A DNA stretch of 64,000 nt, from the NCBI GenBank assembly GCA_910574455.1, contig CAJSYZ010000012.1:1171317-1235316 (forward strand), given 5' to 3'. The translations under genes and the position numbers were made by a program. Shown piece after piece: positions 10,406 to 21,925 of this stretch. This stretch comes from Trichaptum fuscoviolaceum (Eukaryota > Basidiomycota > Agaricomycetes > Hymenochaetales > Trichaptaceae). Positions within the stretch are counted from its first letter, which is position 1, and the number at the start of each line of letters is the position of its first letter. The notes under the pieces were generated by a model. It was not told the DNA's origin, ran no database searches, and saw nothing but the letters and a program-made list of their open reading frames with translations.

Positions 10406-11355
10406 ATGGCGAATCGTAACCAAATGCCTAACAGCCCCGACAGTATTCAGGCAGGCGATCCATCCTATTATCCCTCGTACGATGGCATTCAGGCAGACAA
10501 TCCATTCACTTATCCTTCGTACTCGACTCGCGCACGCGATGGACCTTCGAACAGACCGGACACTTATTTTACTACCACTAGCGCGCCCAACCTAAATGAA
10601 GTGCTGGGCCCGCTCAGATCGAATGTAGACTATGAATCGATGCCTAGCTTTCCTCTTGACCCTCCCGCGTCGGGTTATGATGGAAGCTCTGCATCCCTTC
10701 TCGCGTACTTCTCAGGCTTATGTGACATCGAAGGACCGTCAGGTCCTATACTAGCGCATAACATTCTTTCAGGGCCGTCGCTTTCAGATTTTGTGACAGA
10801 AGACACGCTTGGATTGCCTGTACCCGTCTTGCCGCCTTCCAGTCCACACTGGCTCGCGCCGCTGTCCCCAATCCCTGCCGCATACGACGGGCAGCAAACT
10901 TATATTCACTCTTCCGATCGAGCGCTTTTGATCCCGTCTGGAGCACCCTCGTCAGAAGTAACCGTGAATCACTCAATCAGTACACCATCCACTGATGTTC
11001 GTGCTGTCTGTTGTGGCGTCGATGATTACTTTCACAAATTATCTCTATAGCATTCGCGGCATGGCAATGCACGCAGCCCAAGAAGTCCACGCAGCCCATA
11101 TAGTCCACGCCGGCCACGCAGTCCGCGTCGTATTTCGTCTGGTAAGTCTACCAGGTCATTAGAGTTCGTATCGTACATTCAGTCGTGCATGATAGGTATA
11201 TGTACCCGCTGTGGAAAAACCGAGGACGTTTACTGGCGCAATAGTAAACCTGATAATAATCGACTTTGCAACCGGTACGTTTACAGTATTATCCTCTTTC
11301 GTCCGCCCTTTTTAAAAAAACACTTTCTATTGCGCTCAGTTGCGGGATAATGTAG
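10406..11355 (+). CDS. C-terminal GATA-type zinc finger protein
   Basis: Four exons: 10406-10996, 11051-11141, 11196-11274, 11340-11355; introns 54, 54 and 65 nt; 258 aa. The first 200 residues are disordered, rich in Tyr, Pro and Ser, with a repeated PSYxxxQAD/GD start. An Arg-Ser-Pro tract (residues 200-225; RSPRSPRSP) follows. The last 35 residues form a GATA-type finger: CTRC, Gly, Thr, a Trp-Arg core, then LCNRC, i.e. C-x2-C-x18-C-x2-C. The protein ends four residues after the last Cys (CGIM), so the basic tail that normally follows a GATA finger is missing. DNA binding is therefore uncertain; it may bind weakly or act through a partner. The finger is split between exons 3 and 4 inside the last CxxC. 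The first intron uses the unusual donor GTTCGT. Confidence 0.7.
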
Positions 11356-11563
11356 GTAGCGTCTTGGAGGATACTACGCGTGTAGACTCAGCGATGGCAA
11401 TGAGGAAATGTCATAAAACAGATTGTTAATGACGGCCGTCGATTTCAATCTTAGATTTGAACAGACACGCAAAGAGAACTCACACTATCACTAAACATAT
11501 AATACGTGTTCCCGAACCGCGTTGCGCTCCTTTCGCCATCACCATGTTGCCCGTCCTCCTATT

Positions 11564-13655
11564 TCAGCGCATAACCTTGTCAATACATTTTTCTATCAAC
11601 TTCTTCTTCCATATGCTTCGTTTCTTCTTCTCTGCAGTCGTACGCACACATTCTAAGATCTCGGCCACGCCATCCCCAGATGTATCAAGCATGCTCATGT
11701 ATCGGGCAGACTGACCTCTTGAGTGACCGGTCTCGGCCAAATGGATAATGAAGAACTGCTTAGTTGCGCCTTGCCCTTCGTTCGTTCGGATCGTCAGTAG
11801 CGTGGCGCTTTTCATGCCGTGTCGCGCTTTCCATGCAGCCACATCTCTGAAATGCTTCGCCACGGGTACATGTGTCAGATCTATTGCTTGAACGCCAGGA
11901 CCAGCTTCGAGTGGATGTGTCGTGAATTCTATTGGCCAAACCGTGGTATCTGCGAATATACCCATCCGTTCCAAGGACGCCGTTGACCTATGATTAGCGG
12001 CATCTCGACGTTCTTCGGCCATTTTTCGCTGAAACTGTACGAGGACCCAATGTAGAAGGTAGTTCTTGTCGCGCCTTGACATCAGAGAACGGGCGTCTAG
12101 TAGTATGCACCCCAATTAGGTCAACAGCGCAGTGCCTCGTAACTGGCGTAAACACCGTACCTTTTTGATTCTTCATGGACGCGCACTCCCTTTTGTGCTC
12201 GCCCTTCCAAGCTAGTATCTGACATTTTTTAGAACAATACAAGGCTATCTCGCATCCCTGGCACTTGTAGAAGATGCCATGCGGGCCCTTCGTAGTGCAG
12301 GCCATCTTTATGTACCAGTCAGTATCTCAGACGCGTTGATTGTTTACCAGATGCTCACTCTGCTGCAATATTCTTCCACCCGACCGATGCCGCGGTCGTG
12401 TATGCACCTAAGCACCGCGTGCAACAAAACGTTTGTTTCGATAGCACCCCACAAGCTTTTGTATGTTGCGGATGCCGTCGCGGCTTCGAAACGGAGGTTC
12501 TTCTTGGCGAACGACGCGAAATCGTGCCTTGCCGAATAGAGTACAAGTGAATGATGCATATTAGTGCAGATCCTGCGTTCGAACGCGCCGGCCAACGATT
12601 GTTGACCTCTTTTATCCAAGACGTTGAACACGCGTTCAATTCTGGCTAAGGGCTCGACGAGACCCAACCGAAATGCCTTTTCGACAAACGCTCGCCGCGT
12701 TAAGATTGATAATAGGATTCCCAAACATATCGAGGCTGGAGAAGAGCTTTCGCGTTGCTGGAGTTTGGGGTGTGTATGGAGGCTGGGTATGACGCCCAAC
12801 GCAAATGCTAAGATCTCTTCGTGTACGACGTGAACATCGAAGGCAGTTTGCGCCCCTCGTACCTGCGCCATAGCTTCTAACACTGGGAGGTGGACACAAG
12901 CTTCGGACATGTCGATGAAATCGAGTAGAGCGGTTCGTGCACGGCTTATGGCGAGGAGAGCAAGATCGCGAGAGGAGCGGAATCGCTCATTCAGTGTGTC
13001 CACGAACGCGGCCATGCCTTTCTCGTTCTTAATCCGAATTATCACATTCAGAGCATCCGCTGCGTGTCTTACCATCTCGCGGTCGGTGTTCTTCGTCGCC
13101 CATGTGTCAATGAAAAAATGTACTACCACCGAGCTGTTCATGTACGTCTCTCGTGTCTCTTTACACGCAGCAGACGCGTGAGCGAATAAGCATAACCCAG
13201 TAGCGCATATCATGCGCCCTGAAGCCTCTTCAAGACCGAATGTGTTGAGCGTATCTTTCATTCCATTACGCATATACCTGACCCATGCGAATCCGGGTGG
13301 CCAATGGCACATGAAACGAGCCGAGGCCACCTGTCCATGCTTAGGGTCACAGACAAGATCTTTCATCGCCGCAAAGTATGAGGTGACGAGTGAACACCGA
13401 TTGAGAGCCCGTGGTGAAAAGTCCCCTTCATCCGGGGGAGGTTGTTCGATGCAACTTTCGAATTCCGCAAAAGCCGCGTCACGTCTCTCTGGTGTCAAGT
13501 CGGTACTCAGGAGCACGGATGGCCCTGAAGAAACCAGTTCTGCAACCCCCAACGCCTGAAGATGTCAGTGGCACGTCGTCAGTGTTATTGTCTCGGTTTG
13601 ATGAATATGACTTTACCGCTTGGAGCCGGGAGGCCGTGAATGTTGAATTGCGCAT
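11564..13655 (-). CDS. MYND-type zinc finger protein
   Basis: Four exons: 13655-13617, 13555-12359, 12305-12161, 12096-11564; introns 61, 53 and 64 nt; 637 aa. Residues 14-412 are helical repeats (armadillo-like character) with no known motif. A MYND finger follows at about 413-452 (ACTTKGPH, YKCQGCEIALYC, CQ, GEHKREC). The C-terminal 180 aa match the domain that usually follows MYND in agaric proteins (NYLLHWVLVQF, then a beta-rich part) and end with a Lys-rich tail. MYND fingers bind proline-rich peptides, so a partner-binding role is likely; no enzyme motif is seen. The short 13-codon first exon was chosen because it is the only upstream ATG joining in frame. Confidence 0.75.
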
Positions 13656-15427
13656 AGCTCCGATGGTAATATGAGGTAGACGAGAGCGATGGGGACCAGT
13701 TTCTCGTATGGCGCGTAGTACAAGGCAAGAGAGAAAGGTGGGGCGTTTCTGCGTTCGAACGTGGACGGCGACGCATCTAATAATCTATTCTTAGACATGT
13801 CCGCACTCGATGATATGCAGGCCTAACTCTTGTAAAGTCATAGATCCCAGACGAGCAAGCAAATGTCGTTTTTAACGATGCTTAGATTCGAACTCCGAGG
13901 TGACCGCCTGCCGAAGTCAACGTGGGATTCTGACGCGATATTCGATCGTCTACTATAACAATCAAACTAACTCTTTCGTTGATGAGTCATTAACGGAAGA
14001 CTCCCCCGAGAGCAGTCGATATTCTATGCCAGTCATTACATTCGCTGTAACGCCATTCAGAAGCACCTGCACTCCGGTTGCGGTCCTGTTTGTGACCCAT
14101 ACAAATTGTTGATAGCCATTTTATACGCCCGTCTATAGCAGATCTAATGGCTCGAAAGGACTACAAACTAGATTGCATGAAGGTGTACCTGCGGGGTGAA
14201 GTGAAGATGGAGATGCAGAAAATTAAAGAAGAGGTAAAGGATGAAATACGGCGTACTTTGTTGTCGATGGTAGCAACATCAACTGCATCTAAAGCGTGAT
14301 CACGCGACTCACAGCTTCCTTGATGTTGACGCCCGCGTGTATTACATCGTATTTTTTTCTGAAATTCATACTTGCTTCAACGGTACTCCCCACGCATAAA
14401 AGAATTGTATCAATAATCTCGTACTTGGGGACGACATATCTTTGTCTGCATTACAGCTTGCGGGAGCAAAAGCTATTCAACGGCAGGATAAGTTAAGACG
14501 GGACGGACTGGTCCCAAACCGACCCGGCCGGTCAAATGTACTCGTAAACGTTCATTGTAAGGATCGACCCCGCAGCCGCTTGTTGAACCGCTGAAAGGCG
14601 AGGAGCATGATGGTGAGAGTGAGGGCGTTTGCACTACTCTGATACCGTCGTTGCCGCACCCTGTCCGCCCATTCCATCCTCTTTCCGCTCTCCTCTTGTC
14701 GCTCAATCCCTCTCATCGTCATGTGCCAGAAAGCCTCGCTCGCGCTGCGCGAAGCTGAGGTGCGATACGCGAAAGGCCGTAACCTTTAACCCGGGCCCGG
14801 TATGTATTCCAGCGCCGGTTCACGGGCTTACGGTCCCGATATGGTGCAAGTGTTCGAGACCGAATAGATTCAACCCGCGGTTTGACTTCGCCGCCGGCCG
14901 TGTGGTCCAAGACTATTACGAATTTAATTAGATAGCAGTACGAATTTAATTAGATAGCAACTGAATATATATGAAGAACCTACACGCCCTATCGAATTCG
15001 TGATCGAGAGTCGGTCACCGCAATCTGAGTATGTTTGCACTCGTGCCTTCAGGTCCTTTCCTTTGCGATTTGCGTTCTATACAGCAAATACCAATCGCAT
15101 CCACTAATCCTCGGCATACCCGTCCCGTCCACATGCGCAACTCCTCCGTTGGGCCTCGTTGTTGCGGTGGACAAGGCAATGCAGAGAAGACAAAACATGT
15201 CCGCCAGCCCCGATCACGCCAGTCGTCCCCTCTTGTTGGAATTTTACGACCTCGGGAGAGGACAAGCGCTCAGCGTTAGAGGGCGAGAAGGCGGCGGTAT
15301 TTAGACGCCCGGTGCTATCAATAGTCGCGTGTGACCATTTTGATGCGTCTTGCTCGTCGTGCTAGTCGTGCCAGTCGTGCCAGTTGTGCTCGTCGTGCTC
15401 GTCGTGCTCGTCTCGGTCCCATTCGAC
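13656..15427. other. Gene-poor region with one small ORF and short repeats
   Basis: Two features stand out. At about 14917-14959 the 22-mer 'tacgaatttaattagatagc' plus two bases is duplicated head to tail. At 15340-15415 there is an imperfect repeat of 'gtcgtgct'. A short ORF at 14147 is listed separately. Otherwise no gene is supported. Confidence 0.45.
14147..14299 (+). CDS. Possible small charged helical protein, 50 aa
   Basis: ATG to TGA, 50 codons. The centre is amphipathic and Lys/Glu-rich (MEMQKIKEEVKDEIRRTLL), which would form one long helix or coiled coil. A TATA-like 'ttttatac' lies about 30 bp upstream. No family is known and it may be chance. Confidence 0.2.
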   Translation: MARKDYKLDCMKVYLRGEVKMEMQKIKEEVKDEIRRTLLSMVATSTASKA

Positions 15428-16007
15428 ATGCCGAGGTTCATTGATTTCGCGATCTACTGGAAATGCGCAGATGCGCTCGCGCGAAAGCCAGGGAAGCGAT
15501 ACGATACGATGAAGATGGCGATGGAGGCGGGGAAAAATCTGCGCGAGGCAGGCAAGACGTTTGACGAGCTGGAGATCGTGTACGTGAATCTTTGTATTAG
15601 CCTGTTATAAAGTAATAAATCAGCACAGTTCACCCGCGCATTCATCGCGGAGCGACGCAAAGGAGCATATAACACTCCGTGTTTGGAAGAAGCTGAATGG
15701 ACGCGGAGGTGTGAAGATAAAAAAGTATGTAGGTGGAATACACCTACCGGCGACAGACATGCGAGGACCTACGCGATTAACGGAAGCCCAGCGAGTAAGT
15801 CTTCTGCACCAACATACCGTACACTACTAATGGCAGTAATGTAACAAGGCGGAAGCTATCCGAGGTCTGACTTTCCATCCTGCATCGAAGAAGGGCGAGG
15901 ACCCAGAAACCAGAAGAAAGAGCGCGCAGGACCAAAAGGTCCTCGCGACGACACGACCGATGCTGGTCAGGGTTTCGGGTCGATGGCGCCCAGCAAAAGA
16001 GTGCTAA
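15428..16007 (+). CDS. Unknown small protein, 136 aa (tentative)
   Basis: Tentative exons 15428-15583, 15629-15724 and 15849-16007. The first two fit well: FDELEIVY joins a second exon beginning FTRAFIAERR. The last is joined across a 126-nt intron that may hide another exon. Residues 1-52 are basic and helical (ARKPGKRYDTMKMAMEAGKNLREAGKTF, broken here by position only). A minus-strand ORF of 156 codons overlaps 15777-16247, and I cannot exclude it. No family recognised. Confidence 0.3.
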
Positions 16008-16850
16008 TTCAAAGTAACGTCTCAACATCGAGATCGCTGTAGACAATAGCTGTAACCCCAACTCAACGTCAAGCCTGTAGTAGAATATTGATGTAACCCC
16101 TACTCTAATTGTACCATCAGACTGTATGTGTGTGGACGATGCCATACCCATCCCCCGCAAAAATAAATAAATACGTGCCTGACATGCAATCGCGATCGCG
16201 CGAGCTTTGGACCTGGGCGATCGATCACCCACACGCCTAAACGTCAATTTGACACAAGACGGAATCCAGATTCTAATCTGCTCATGCTTTCAAATTCAGG
16301 CGATTGTCAAGCGAATACGGGTGCACTCACGCAGGCGTTGATCCGATCATTGGTGGTTGATCCGATTGATGGAGGTTCCTGATCCGCATGGCCACGCGAG
16401 ATTGTTGTGTATCCTTGTTTGGCGCAATTGGGCTCGCTCGATGGACTTGCGCGATACTCCTACTTCACGAGTCTTCTCTTTGGTTAACCGATGTGAAGTC
16501 CGAACGGCGAACGGTACATTGAACTCGAGACTTTCGTCGAACACAATGTTGAAGTCGGCCCAATGCGCGTCGAGCTCGTTCCGGGTGTGCTATTCTGAGC
16601 ATCGTACGCTGTCACGAAGGACCCTTGAGTGATGTGACTGTTATTGGGCTTCTCGCTGCGGGCGACGCCTATGCGTACCACATCGCTCTTCGACATCGTC
16701 TACGTCTGTCTATCTGAACCCATCGGCAGCCTGAACGCGAGACTGCCCGAGACACTTCGCGTTAGCTAATATTGTGACGCGTAGCGAAGAAAGACGTACA
16801 CTCGACGTGCCTTGCCATTGTATCCCATTCAACCCCCCTTCCCAGTCGAC
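16008..16850. other. Intergenic region, nothing seen
   Basis: No supported gene or repeat. The 3' part is the promoter side of the gene starting at 16851; no clear TATA box. Confidence 0.4.
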
Positions 16851-18000
16851 ATGTCGCTTTCTATTACACATCCTCCAATCGACATGGCACTTTCAGAACG
16901 AACCGGACGCGGTCGTCAGTCGTCGCACGAGAAAAAGATGTTGGCCGTCGATATCGTGATCTCGGCGCTCGAGCACATCGGGGAGGCTGCGGAGTCCGTG
17001 CCCGGTTCGAAGGCGGCGCTTGTGCCCGTCATCGAGCTCTTGAAGCTCATCAAGGTATCGAGCTCGTTCATGAACGCTGTCTGCAATGTATTTACAAACT
17101 GATGTCAAGGATACGAGCAAAATTCGCGGAGACGCGGTCCAGCTACACCAGATGGCGAAAAAATATCTGACAGCTACTACGATAGCACTAGATGGCGCGC
17201 CCATGGAGCCAGCGGTGAATGACCTATTCGAGTAAGAGACGTTCCTCCAGATGAAACGGCATCTCACGAGTCTCTACACACAGTGAAGGGGTCGGACTTA
17301 TCGACGAGATGAAGTCTCTTTCCGACAGTAAAAAGGGGATTACGTTCATGTTTAAGAAGAGGTCGTACAAGGCAAGCATCATCGACGCGGAACGGAATCT
17401 GAACGCGGCTGTCCAGTGCGCCATCGTGAGTATATTTGCCTGTCCGGGTTGCGCGAAGTTTGTCATAATATTCGCCCGCAGCTGGCTGCATCGGTGCAGA
17501 GTGTTCCGACGGCGAAAAAGACCTTCGAGGCAGCATCTCGTATTGAAGAGGCCGCGTCTGGTATCGTAGATGCTGCAAATAGGGTCGTGGAGGCTGCGAA
17601 TAGGGTCGTCGAGCAGAGCGCCGCGGTGGCGAAAAAGACCGAAGACGCCGTGCGTCGCATCGAAGAGGCTGCGGCCCGAATCAAAGGTGTTGCATGTAGC
17701 GACGATGAAGACACACGCAAATGCTGCGGCGCGGTTGGCTCGGGCGTCAGCGGCAATGACGATACAGACATGGCAAAGATACATACCGATATACGTGTAT
17801 CGAATATTGCGATGCCTGACCCCGTCCAACCAGAAACATCCACGAGCGTCGATGAAGCCATATGTGACATTCTCGCGTCAGCTGACGAGGAGACGATGAC
17901 GGTAATCGTCGTACGAAACACGGGTCTGCTGCTCGGCACGACTGTCGTGTTGGCAATGATCGTCGTGTACTTGAATATATTCGACATCGCTTCCGTGTAA
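16851..18000 (+). CDS. Membrane-anchored helical protein resembling fungal NLR N-terminal domains
   Basis: Four exons: 16851-17054, 17110-17231, 17284-17425, 17482-18000; introns 52-56 nt; 328 aa. Residues 25-150 are a helical bundle (DIVISALEHIGEAA, VPVIELLKLIK, then MAKKYLTATT), similar in style to the adaptor domain at the N-terminus of many agaric NACHT and NB-ARC proteins. Residues 160-220 are a coiled coil of about seven EEAA/DAANRV-type repeats. After an acidic linker with a CC pair, a C-terminal transmembrane helix follows (about 305-322; GTTVVLAMIVVYL). There is no nucleotide-binding domain. Such stand-alone modules can act as partners or executors in fungal cell death, but here that is inference. 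A 220-codon minus ORF over the repeats is a shadow. Confidence 0.65.
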
Positions 18001-19079
18001 TGAGGGCCCCATTGCTGCATTGACGAATGAAATTGAATTTCTGAGTGTCCTGCCACTGTAATATCCGTCGCGCCAGATACTATCGGTCGGGCTCGCGGTA
18101 AGAGATGCATACCAGTCACGCTCATCGGCTTTCCTCGCTGTGTCTCAGATTAAGCATTTAGCAGTCAATTAAGATGTAAGTACGTTGATTGAGACATACC
18201 AAACGTTGCGCTCTCCATCTTTAATTTTCGATTGTGCCGCCAACACTGTTCGACACAAGAGCATCCTATTGCACCGGGGACCTCGGAAATGAAACACCAT
18301 CACTGGAGGCCCTGAGCTGGTTCGTTCTTGGACATGCGAGGGATGTCGACGAGTTAGTACGTCTTCGTCAGCAATCGTCTCTTGATAGGCGCTCGACGAT
18401 GGGTACACGAGGCGGTTCAATTGGGTAAAGGGTCCGAACTTCCACAAGGGGGGATGGGGGGGAGGACACACACAGTGATACTTTAAGAATGGGGGTTCCA
18501 CATTCACAGAGGTTCAGTAAGGCTTGAGGTGAGGTTACTTGGAGAAGGCAGGGAAATCAGATATGCTCTACAGCTGCCCAAAAAATATGGATAAAGCGAA
18601 GAAAAATACATACATTGACTGCGAGGGCTGCCACGTATCAAACGACATACGGGATAATGCACCATCTTTGCCACCGTTGAAGACAAACCAATGTACAGAT
18701 AGGTCGAACGTTCGTATGATGAAGACGGACACAACCGACCCGACGTGTTGATGGCGGGCCATTGTCGACGAAGAAGGATAATAGTAAATACAGTCAAAGG
18801 AGGAAGTGTGTTGAAGACTCTGGAAAAGGCGTCGGACTCGTTCGTACCGTTATCGAGGGCAAGTTGGATGAGTTGGGAGGATGAGGGGGGGGGTGAGGAA
18901 GGATAGGGAGGGAAGGGGATGAGAATGGGGGGTGAGGTGGAGTTGTTCCCACATTTCTCTCGACCCTGGACACCCGGGGCCCGAACCCAACCACACCCAG
19001 TCTTGGTGTGTCAGTGTCTCAGATGCTGCCAGGGGGGACAAAGCCCGTGGTCACATGCCCTACTACTAGTAGTAGTATA
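18001..19079. other. Intergenic region with purine-rich tract
   Basis: No supported gene; short ORFs on both strands lack splice or family support. A strongly G-rich stretch lies at 18880-18946. Confidence 0.45.
18880..18946 (+). repeat. G-rich low-complexity tract
   Basis: Nearly pure purine run with at least four G-tracts of three or more (nine Gs, then ggg, ggg, gggg, gggggg), spacers mostly 1-12 nt. It could form a G-quadruplex. Confidence 0.6.
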
Positions 19080-19087
19080 AGTTCAGT

Positions 19088-19226
19088 CACGTAGGCTGGC
19101 TGCACATGTAGACTGGCTGCACACGTAGACTGGCTGCACACGTAGACTGGCTGCACACGTAGACTGGTTGCACACATAGACTGGCTGCACACGTAGACTG
19201 GCTGCACACGTAGACTGGCTGCACCA
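19088..19226 (+). repeat. 17-bp minisatellite, about 8 copies
   Basis: Unit 'ctggctgcacacgtaga' repeated about eight times with rare single-base variants (acatgtaga at the left, 'ctggttgcacacataga' in the middle). It is open in several minus-strand frames because 17 is not a multiple of three, so those ORFs are artefacts of the repeat. Confidence 0.9.
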
Positions 19227-20517
19227 GCCCAACTGGGGTTATTGTGAGCCAAGACGGACAGCTGCCAGCATGTGACAGAGTATAATACATATCCGGCAAC
19301 TTTATAAAGGTAAAATTAAGTAGGTATCATTGGGCTACTTGTCCGCAGGTTTTTACAGCCCTGCATCGTTTTTCGCTTGTAATATGTTAAGCATTCAGAC
19401 AGCCACTCTAGACGACCCCTTGTTGATAGTGTACTAATAGTATTGGCATGACGCCAATATGACAGTCTCCACTAATGGTAGCAGCAAAAAATGAAGACCT
19501 TCGAACCAGTAGAGAATGATGTAGACTAGTACTGGGTGGTAAGTATGCTCATGAGATGCTTCAAATTACATACTACTAGTTGTAGCACTTACAGGTAGGA
19601 TGATGACTGCAGTCAATCTCCCATTACCGTGTCGACCATCAATGCCAAGTACTAGCTATGTAGATATTATGCCACTAGGCGTCTGCATAGTACTGCCCTA
19701 CTCAAGCGGATGCAGTAGGCCAAATAGGACATCCGCCACTGGCAGCCCGCGTAGTACTAGTATGTAACAAGTAATGCAATACGGAACTAACTCTAACAGG
19801 TAGTACGCTCTTGTAGTATTCCTTTTAACATTCGTAGCAACAGTACGGCAGATGGGACACTGCGTGGCAGCGAACAGGATGAGTCTTCCACATACTTAGA
19901 CTGCATACCAAGCTCCCGTGTACTCGGTTATTGGAACCCTCCGTTCGCGAGTCACTAATAGTTCTGGCGGTCAATCGAAATACAATTCTGTAATTTACTG
20001 TTAGTATAGATACTAATGATAGGACGATGCCAGTGACCAGTGTGTGCAAAAACAAATTACTCGTATACTACTAGTACTAGTTTAGTAGTAATTAACTTGA
20101 AGTTGATTACCAAGCTGATTACTACTAACTTGAAGCTGACACGTACTATTACTACGTACTGAAAGGCAGCTTAGGAGGTAAGTCTACTAGTATTTACTAC
20201 ATAATCGTGTAGATGGAACCAATGACTAAAGGACACTGGCAAGGCAGGCATACATAAGTAGCGATTGAAAACGAGCACGTACAGTCACCCTCCCCCCTCA
20301 AGATATCATGCCAACGGACACGTCGGTGACGTCGCGTTCGGACATACTAAGTCCTAACGAGGAGGCGATCACGGTCCATGGATCTCATACAGTTAGTTAG
20401 CCCATTGCAGCCAAGGTATCGGAGCAGACCAACTTTTACATCGTCTAGGACGTCTACGGAATACTGATCCAGAGTCAGTACGAGCACACCCCATGGGTTG
20501 AATTTCGACTGACTGAT
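19227..20517. other. AT-rich repeat-like region, no gene
   Basis: Dense in 'actagtagta' and 'tagtactagt' words and ending in 'acttgaagctga' duplications near 20090-20140. The palindrome-like 'gccactggcag' occurs at about 19735. It resembles the DNA at 46.8-49.2 kb and is probably a remnant of dispersed noncoding repeats. Confidence 0.5.
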
Positions 20518-21260
20518 CTACGCGCTAAAGATATCAATTTTCCGGACGAGACCGACTTCGTCTGTTTGGACACAAACCAGATGCTCGTCGTCCATGAATA
20601 TCCTCTGGTATGTATCACCCAGCGATATCATTGTCTCGGTGAACGGTAGACTTTCACGTTCTCGCAGTGTTCTGAGTATACTTGTGTACGAGGTATACAA
20701 TCTCCTGCCGCACCCGTTCATACAGACTCGAAGGTGTGCTCCGTCGTCCGAATGGTTGAAGTCTTGGATGTTGCGGACACCGGCACACGTCATCAAGGCA
20801 AGCCGTTGGCCATAGTTCGCCCCAGCCAACACCTGGCGGTACTTGGCGAGTGATCCCTTGACCTCATACTGGTTGAAGTCCTTGAGGCTGAGGACACCAG
20901 CACGAGTCAATGAGACAATCCGTTGGCCATATGTAGTTCGCCGTAGCCATAGCCATGTCCCGTGGCCTCCTGATAGTGTGGATCTTACCGACACCGCTGG
21001 TTCCAAACCACTTATCCCATGGCACGAACCCTATATAGTCGGCCTTCGCAATGCGTGCATCCACGGCATCGATCATTTCTTTGCGGCGAACGAGAATGTC
21101 ATGTTGGTGATCGACTCCGCGCACTGTGATACGGATAATGGCATGCGCCGGGTCGTCGGCCAACAGTTGTCGTGCAGCAAATGGTTGCGAGTCTGGTGCA
21201 TAGCATGGTGTCGGGTTTGCGTAGCGGACGGATGGACATGACCCGTAGAATACTGTTTAA
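20518..21260 (-). pseudogene. Degenerate unknown gene with internal duplication
   Basis: Minus-strand coding-like pieces in different frames. The upstream piece (about 21240-21000) reads AHAIIRITVRG, HDILVRRKEM, GFVPWDKWFG. The downstream piece (21006-20518) holds two copies of a segment: YGQRIVSLTRAGVLSLKDFN and YGQRLALMTCAGVRNIQDFN, 42 residues apart. The pieces do not join through an obvious intron, since the change of frame near 20990 has no splice pair. It looks like a decaying gene. Family unknown. Confidence 0.4.
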
Positions 21261-21925
21261 GATGAAGAACGACGTCGCTAGAAGACGAAGAGCTCTTAGC
21301 TTCATCCCGTCGTAACAAATAACAAATAAAATCAATCTCACCCATTTTCTTGACAAACGATGCATATCAGGTCATGGGCATAAGCGATACCTGCGATACG
21401 ACCTGGGATAGGCGTCTCACGCCAAATGTCTTCAGAGGACGCGGGGGTGTTGCACGTCGCCAACTCCAAATACCTCAGATATTCGGAACCCATCGCTGGT
21501 TTGCGAGATACACAGAAAGTATGTCATAAGAACACAATGGATATGTCATAAGAACACAATGGTGTGTGGTCTTCCATGATAACATACCGCTCCAGCTTCT
21601 ATGCCACCCAGCTCCTACCGCATTCCACACTGTTCCCCTGCAATTAAATCACAAGTAGGAGATGCTTATTAGCGAGAAATGGTTGTGCGCACGGTTTGGA
21701 TCAATGTCAAAGGTCAACTTCGGGGACAAGGTCATGTCTGGTGGTCCCTGGAAGTTAGATCGGAACTTGTATCTGAGCTTGAATATGACTCCGACAGGAG
21801 TCCGAGTCCGACTCGTCTGACGCCGCGCCGAGGTAAATCATGCCGACGATGTAGCCCCGCCGCTTGTTCGTAACCTCCATCTTATTTCAATACAACCAGG
21901 CGAGACTCTGAAGTAGGCTCAAACA
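21261..21925. other. Intergenic region
   Basis: No gene seen. A 22-base 'tatgtcataagaacacaatg' duplication lies at about 21520-21560. A GACTCCGA/TCCGAGTC cluster at 21786-21822 matches the repeat words of the 47-49 kb region. Confidence 0.4.

Noticed and set aside
15777..16247. Minus-strand ORF of 156 codons
   Set aside because: No family or intron support; it partly overlaps the tentative plus-strand model. Neither is strong.
17463..18125. Minus-strand ORF of 220 codons
   Set aside because: Antisense shadow of the Ala-rich coiled coil in the NLR-like gene. It has no splice or family support and the plus model is complete.
19088..19226. CRISPR-like array
   Set aside because: Units are contiguous with no spacers, and the genome is fungal; it is a minisatellite.
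19019..19299. Two minus-strand ORFs rich in Cys-Ala-Ala-Ser-Leu
   Set aside because: Pure translation of the 17-bp minisatellite; two frames are equally open.
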